A stretch of 9,829 nt of DNA from Flaviramulus sp. (GTDB lineage Bacteria > Bacteroidota > Bacteroidia > Flavobacteriales > Flavobacteriaceae). Both the position numbers and the translations under genes were made by a program. The stretch lies in contig JALRJA010000235.1 in the NCBI GenBank assembly GCA_023255235.1, positions 1 through 9,829 on the forward strand, in the 5' to 3' direction. The notes beneath the pieces were generated by a model. The model did no database searches, was not told the DNA's origin, and saw nothing but the letters and a program-made list of their open reading frames with translations. Below, piece by piece: positions 6,121 to 9,829 of this stretch; the stretch's first letter is position 1; every line of letters starts with the position of its first letter.

Positions 6121-7677
6121 TTATTTCTTTTTTAATACTTTTCCATTTAAAAGCTTAGTGAATTTACCATTTGCAACAGAGAGTTTTCCGTTAATAATGC
6201 TATATTCTAAACCTTTGGCATACTCAAAGGCGTTTTTGTAGTCTGCTATGTCTCTAAATGTATTTGGGTTAAATATGATAATATCGGCATAATAGCCTTC
6301 TTTAAGCTCACCTCGTTGTGCTATTTTAAATATGTTTGCAGTTTTTGAGGTGCTTTGATTTATAAAAGTTGCCAAATTTAAAACACTGTCTTGTTTCACG
6401 TATTGGTTATACTTTCTTGGAAATGTGCCATATTTACGAGGATGACCTGTATTACCATCTGATCCTGTAACTACCCAATCTTGTTTCATGAAATTTGTAA
6501 TATCTTTAGAATTCATATTAAAGGAAGCTACACGCACATAGCCAGTTTCTAAAATAGGATATACAGCTTCTTCTGGTGGTAAGTTTAACACATCTGCTAT
6601 TTCTTGAAGCGTTTTACCTATATATGTAGTGTTATTACATTTTACAATAAGGAGTTTTGTTGGACCGCCACGACGCATAATATTGTCTTTGGTTTCATTA
6701 ACTATTTTTTCTTTAAACTTTGGCTGTTTTACACGATACAATAAAGAATCTTTACCACCACTTTCTGCCCAACGAGGCGATACAGCAGCGTTTAAACTTG
6801 TGCCAGAAGCATCATAAGGATACTGATTTGCAGTAACTATAATACCTTCTTTTCTAGCAGTTTCAATAATTTTTATAATAGAATCACTTTGATGCCAAAC
6901 AGAAACACCTAAACACTTAATATGCGAAATGTGAATGGGTAATTTTGCTCTTCTACCAATTTCTATAGCTTCTTTAACAGATGCTACTAAACCAATGGTA
7001 TTAGAGCTTTCATCACGTAAATGTGTATCGTAAATACCTTGGTTTTTTGCAACAATTTTAGCTAGTGCTATAACTTCCTCTGTACTGGTATAACTTCCTG
7101 GTGAATAATATAAGCCTGTTGACATGCCAAACACGCCTGCATCCATTTCCTTTTGAATTAAATCTTGCATTTGGGCTATTTGCTCTGCACTTGGCTCTAT
7201 ATCACTTTTACCAATAACAGCCTCCAAAATTTGATGATGTCCTACCAATTGAACAACATTAGTACCAATACCTTGTTGTGTATATAGTTTTTGATATTTT
7301 TCGCTTGGGTAAAAACTATCTCCATCGTTACCAACTACAACTGTTGTTACGCCTTGTAATAGAAAAGGTTTATTATGTGATAGTGTTGAATCTTTTAATT
7401 CTCTGTCTGCATGTGTGTGAGGGTCTATAAAACCAGGAGATACTATAAAACCACTAGCATCAATAGTTTTTGAAGATTTAATTTCAACATTGTTTTTATT
7501 GCCTACAAAAACAATTCTATCGTTTTTTATGGCTATTGACACATCATAACTTGGAATGGTGTTTTTTCCATCATAAACAATTCCATTTATTATTAAAATA
7601 TCGGCTTTAATCTCTTTTTTACATGAAATAAAGCTGCCTATTAGAATTGAAACAAAAAGTAGGTTTAATTTTTTCAA
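6121..7677 (-). CDS. N-acyl-D-amino-acid deacylase (D-aminoacylase) family lipoprotein, TTG start
   Basis: This amidohydrolase-superfamily protein (518 residues, normal for the family) is expected to hydrolyse N-acyl-D-amino acids to D-amino acid plus acid. Motifs in order: PGFIDPHTHAD (81-91; His87 and His89 bind metal), QGVTTVVVGNDG (108-119), GVFGMSTGLYYSPG (181-194), THLRDE with His219, ISHIKCLG with His252, YPYDASGTSL (286-295), SDG with Asp407 (catalytic), HPRKYGTFPR (412-421), and GELKEGYYADIIIFNP near the end. The usual metal-ligand cysteine of GNCG (Cys96 in the Alcaligenes enzyme) is Asp118 here. The start is a TTG at 7677: an in-frame TAG comes immediately before it, and only this start gives the full lipoprotein signal with its FIS-C lipobox (Cys19). 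The gene lies 24 nt after the M14 gene and 2 nt before the racemase gene, within one operon. Substrate specificity cannot be read from sequence; N-acyl-D-glutamate would fit the neighbours. Confidence 0.9.
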   Translation of the reverse strand: MKKLNLLFVSILIGSFISCKKEIKADILIINGIVYDGKNTIPSYDVSIAIKNDRIVFVGNKNNVEIKSSKTIDASGFIVSPGFIDPHTHADRELKDSTLSHNKPFLLQGVTTVVVGNDGDSFYPSEKYQKLYTQQGIGTNVVQLVGHHQILEAVIGKSDIEPSAEQIAQMQDLIQKEMDAGVFGMSTGLYYSPGSYTSTEEVIALAKIVAKNQGIYDTHLRDESSNTIGLVASVKEAIEIGRRAKLPIHISHIKCLGVSVWHQSDSIIKIIETARKEGIIVTANQYPYDASGTSLNAAVSPRWAESGGKDSLLYRVKQPKFKEKIVNETKDNIMRRGGPTKLLIVKCNNTTYIGKTLQEIADVLNLPPEEAVYPILETGYVRVASFNMNSKDITNFMKQDWVVTGSDGNTGHPRKYGTFPRKYNQYVKQDSVLNLATFINQSTSKTANIFKIAQRGELKEGYYADIIIFNPNTFRDIADYKNAFEYAKGLEYSIINGKLSVANGKFTKLLNGKVLKKK

Positions 7678-7680
7678 CTA
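7675..7680 (-). other. TAG-TTG junction that fixes the non-ATG start of the D-aminoacylase gene
   Basis: Read on the minus strand, an in-frame TAG (7680-7678) is followed directly by TTG (7677-7675) and two AAA codons. No in-frame ATG occurs between the stop and the lipobox cysteine, so TTG is the only start that preserves the signal peptide. No strong Shine-Dalgarno sequence precedes it. Translation may depend on ribosomes finishing the M14 gene 24 nt upstream. Confidence 0.75.
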
Positions 7681-7701
7681 ATTATGGTTTAAGTTTTCAA
7701 T

Positions 7702-8922
7702 TTATTTAAGTAATACTTTCATCATCTGCTCAGCAGTTGCTTTACCAATAACTTGTATTCTGTCTTTAGGAGTTGCATCTCCAATTTCATAAGTTATACC
7801 AGTAGCGTTATGCCCATTTAAAAACCACCCTTTTGAAACTGGTTTTTTACTATTGCCTGCCTCTTCATTTACCTTATAATTAGGAATATTTTCTTCTAAT
7901 GCTTTAAACCAGTTGGTTATAAAATTTGGAAGTGTTGTTCCTTCTCTTATTTCATTTGTATAAAACACATCTTCATAAGTAGAATGAAAATCTAAGCCTA
8001 AAATGAGTTTAGCATTGTTTTTTTTCAGCGTTTTGGTAATGTGTTTTACGGTTTGTTTTATCTCTGGTTGGTTATAAACAGACCAGTCTCTGTTTGTATC
8101 TACACCACCTGCATTATGTCGCCAATGACCAAGATCAACCCCATCGGGGTTTATTATAGGAAAAGCTAATACACGATATTTATTCAAAAATGTATCTGAA
8201 AGGTTTGAGTTGTTTAAAATAGTTTTTAAAAACTCTTGAAATGCAAAAAAACCTGTTACCTCTGGTGGGTGTTGACGTGTTAGTAAAACAATAATATCTT
8301 TGTTTTTTTTGCTTCCCTTGTATATATCAAGAACTGGTAAGTTGCGTTTTAATTTTGATTTTCCAAAATTGCTTACGTGTACATAATCTTCTTTTCCTTT
8401 AATTAAGTTTAAATACCACTGCTTAACATTGGTTGAGGTATTAATTTCTTGAGCAGCAACCAATAAAGGATTGCTGTTTAAATCTAGTTTAATAGTTACC
8501 GTATCACCCCTTTTAAAAACATTTGTAGAGTCTATAATATGCCACAGATTGCCGTTTTTAAGTTTAGGTATATACCTGTGCTTATATTCTTTTGGATATT
8601 GAAAAGTTAAGTAAAATGGTTTAGGGGTTTTTGACCAAATTTTAAAAGCATAATAAGCACTATTGTTAATAGGTTCATTTTCAGGGTTTATTATAAGTAT
8701 AGCGGTGCTATCATTTGTTCTTTTAAAACCGTTTAGTCTTGCACCATCAAACTCGTTGCTGGCATATACACCAATAGTATCTAATGCAAAAGTTTGTTTT
8801 TTTTGATTTGAAATAGCTTTGGTTGTTGTATCTACTGGTGTTTCAAAAGAAACGGTATCTATACTTTTACAACTAACTATAATTAAAAAAGCAACTAATA
8901 AGTGGTAATAATTAAGTTTCAT
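7702..8922 (-). CDS. M14 family zinc carboxypeptidase lipoprotein
   Basis: The 406-residue product has a lipoprotein signal (hydrophobic residues 8-16, LIIVS-C, Cys18). It then has a domain of about 190 residues that looks beta-rich, and a zinc carboxypeptidase catalytic domain. Catalytic features are complete: RQHPPEVTG with zinc ligands His218 and Glu221, NPDGVDLGHWRHNAGGVD with Arg268 (like carboxypeptidase A Arg127), NRDW with Asn277-Arg278 (like Asn144-Arg145), DFHST with zinc ligand His313, and TYEIGD with catalytic Glu379. M14 enzymes remove C-terminal residues from peptides, and some act on gamma-D-Glu-diaminopimelate bonds of peptidoglycan. The HPPE and NPDGV...WRHN patterns recall the Nna1-like branch, but I cannot assign a subfamily firmly. 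The ATG overlaps the stop of the preceding M14 gene by four bases (ATGA). The two proteins are clear paralogues. Its place before an amidohydrolase and a racemase suggests it supplies trimmed peptides or amino acids to them. Confidence 0.93.
   Translation of the reverse strand: MKLNYYHLLVAFLIIVSCKSIDTVSFETPVDTTTKAISNQKKQTFALDTIGVYASNEFDGARLNGFKRTNDSTAILIINPENEPINNSAYYAFKIWSKTPKPFYLTFQYPKEYKHRYIPKLKNGNLWHIIDSTNVFKRGDTVTIKLDLNSNPLLVAAQEINTSTNVKQWYLNLIKGKEDYVHVSNFGKSKLKRNLPVLDIYKGSKKNKDIIVLLTRQHPPEVTGFFAFQEFLKTILNNSNLSDTFLNKYRVLAFPIINPDGVDLGHWRHNAGGVDTNRDWSVYNQPEIKQTVKHITKTLKKNNAKLILGLDFHSTYEDVFYTNEIREGTTLPNFITNWFKALEENIPNYKVNEEAGNSKKPVSKGWFLNGHNATGITYEIGDATPKDRIQVIGKATAEQMMKVLLK
8919..8922 (-). 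other. ATGA stop/start overlap linking the two carboxypeptidase genes
   Basis: On the minus strand the sequence ATGA holds both the ATG of the second M14 gene (8922-8920) and the TGA of the first (8921-8919). Such overlaps usually indicate translational coupling and support a single transcript. Confidence 0.85.
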
Positions 8923-9829
8923 TTAGGACTGTTTTTAGTTGTTAATAATACTTTTATCAACTCTTTAGCATATACCTGTGCTCTTTCTCTAATTGTATTA
9001 CGGTCTATTTCATCGCCGTCTTCATAGGTAACTGCTTCACAATTATAGGTGTTGTAAAAATAGTTGTAGCAATAAGGAAGTTCTTGGCTGCGTCTTCTGG
9101 CTTCAACTTTAAACTTTGAGTTGTTTTCGATAGCACTTATCCAGTTTGGAATAATTTTAGTTGTTTTAAATTCATTTAAAGAATCTAAAACTAACATGTA
9201 TGGTCCTGAATGCGATGTGTGAAAATCTATTGCAAATAGTATTTTTTTACCGTTTTTAATTTTGTTCTTTAGGTATTTATCTACCATTTGTGTTTCTGGT
9301 TGAGTAAAGTTTTGCCAATCTCTATTTAAATCTACACCGTTAGCGTTATGTCTCCAATTACCCATGTCAACACCATCTGGGTTTAACAAAGGGAATGTGT
9401 AAATATTAAAATGATTTCTAAAGGTTTTTGCTATTGCTGAATTGCTTAATAAAGTTTCATAAAAAGCTTTAAACCCAATAGTTCCTCCGGGTATTTCAGG
9501 AGGATGCTGTCTTGCAATTAAAACAATAGAATTTACTTGACTGCTATCTTCAATTTCTAAAACATAGTTTGATTCATTTAATACCGTTTTGCCAGCTTCT
9601 ATTTTTTTTATTTTGTGGTGTTTTATTAAAAGGGTATCAATCCAAGAATAGGTGTTTTTTGATGATTCAATTTCTTGAGCAGCAACATACAGTTTTTTAG
9701 GCGAAACATTAAGTTTTAAAGTAGCTGTTCCTGAAAGAGTATCAACCTTTATTTTTTTTGCATCAATTGGTTTCCATATTTTTTTATCATTGCTTAGCTT
9801 AGGTATATAGCGATGTTTATATTTATTAT
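8919..9829 (-). CDS. M14 family zinc carboxypeptidase, 5' end outside the window
   Basis: The reading frame is open from the window edge to the TGA at 8919-8921, giving 302 residues. A TTG at 9389 is internal to the conserved NPDGVD region and is not the real start. Upstream of it lie a conserved KHRYIPKL segment, VAAQEI, and the zinc motif ARQHPPEIPGG (around 9486-9515). Downstream are NPDGVDMGNWRHNANGVDLN and RDW, the third zinc ligand in DFHTSHSGP (His codon 9219-9221), and the catalytic Glu in TYEDGDE (codon 9021-9023). All catalytic residues are therefore present. Aligned to the downstream paralogue, about 110 N-terminal residues are missing, presumably including a lipoprotein signal. 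The closest differences from the paralogue are around the substrate pocket (TSHSGPYML against STYEDVFYT), so the two enzymes may prefer different C-terminal residues. It is the first visible gene of the minus-strand operon, whose promoter lies beyond the window. Confidence 0.93.
   Translation of the reverse strand, partial: NKYKHRYIPKLSNDKKIWKPIDAKKIKVDTLSGTATLKLNVSPKKLYVAAQEIESSKNTYSWIDTLLIKHHKIKKIEAGKTVLNESNYVLEIEDSSQVNSIVLIARQHPPEIPGGTIGFKAFYETLLSNSAIAKTFRNHFNIYTFPLLNPDGVDMGNWRHNANGVDLNRDWQNFTQPETQMVDKYLKNKIKNGKKILFAIDFHTSHSGPYMLVLDSLNEFKTTKIIPNWISAIENNSKFKVEARRRSQELPYCYNYFYNTYNCEAVTYEDGDEIDRNTIRERAQVYAKELIKVLLTTKNSPK

Noticed and set aside
8919..9389. A short 156-residue gene starting at TTG 9389
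   Set aside because: The frame stays open to the window edge and the upstream part encodes the HPPE zinc motif, so 9389 is an internal codon of a larger gene.

Overview
The window comes from a very AT-rich genome, almost certainly a member of the Bacteroidota and most likely the Flavobacteriaceae. The signs are AT-dominated codon use, several type II (lipoprotein) signal peptides, A-rich leaders without clear Shine-Dalgarno sequences, and an FKBP domain preceded by what looks like the end of a cyclophilin domain, an arrangement I associate with this group. The genus cannot be told from the sequence. No tRNA, rRNA, CRISPR array, insertion sequence or phage gene is visible.

Layout. Positions 1-581 (+) hold the 3' end of a peptidyl-prolyl isomerase gene. 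It faces a 270-residue orphan lipoprotein gene (705-1517, -) across a short gap with small inverted repeats. A divergent intergenic region (1518-1631) separates that gene from lgt (1632-2555, +), the prolipoprotein diacylglyceryl transferase. One base after lgt lies a DUF192 lipoprotein gene (2557-3033, +). This pair converges on a minus-strand block that fills the rest of the window. In transcription order the block is: a 5'-truncated M14 zinc carboxypeptidase (>9829-8919), a second M14 lipoprotein (8922-7702), a D-aminoacylase-type amidohydrolase lipoprotein (7677-6121), a lipoprotein with a glutamate-racemase core (6118-4583) and, after a 179-bp gap, a glutamate/dicarboxylate:cation symporter (4403-3099).

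How the genes may work together. The first four genes of the block are packed as an operon (4-nt overlap, 24-nt gap, 2-nt gap). The three whose N-termini are visible carry lipoprotein signals. The inferred scheme is an envelope pathway. Carboxypeptidases trim peptides, an amidohydrolase deacylates N-acyl-D-amino acids, a membrane-anchored racemase with both catalytic cysteines interconverts D- and L-glutamate (or a related acid), and the symporter, which keeps the arginine used to bind acidic side chains, imports the product. Peptidoglycan stem peptides or poly-gamma-glutamate would be natural substrates. Each family assignment rests on motifs; the combined pathway is inference. The exported racemase is the most unusual element, because glutamate racemases are normally cytoplasmic cell-wall enzymes of about 265 residues and this one has 511.
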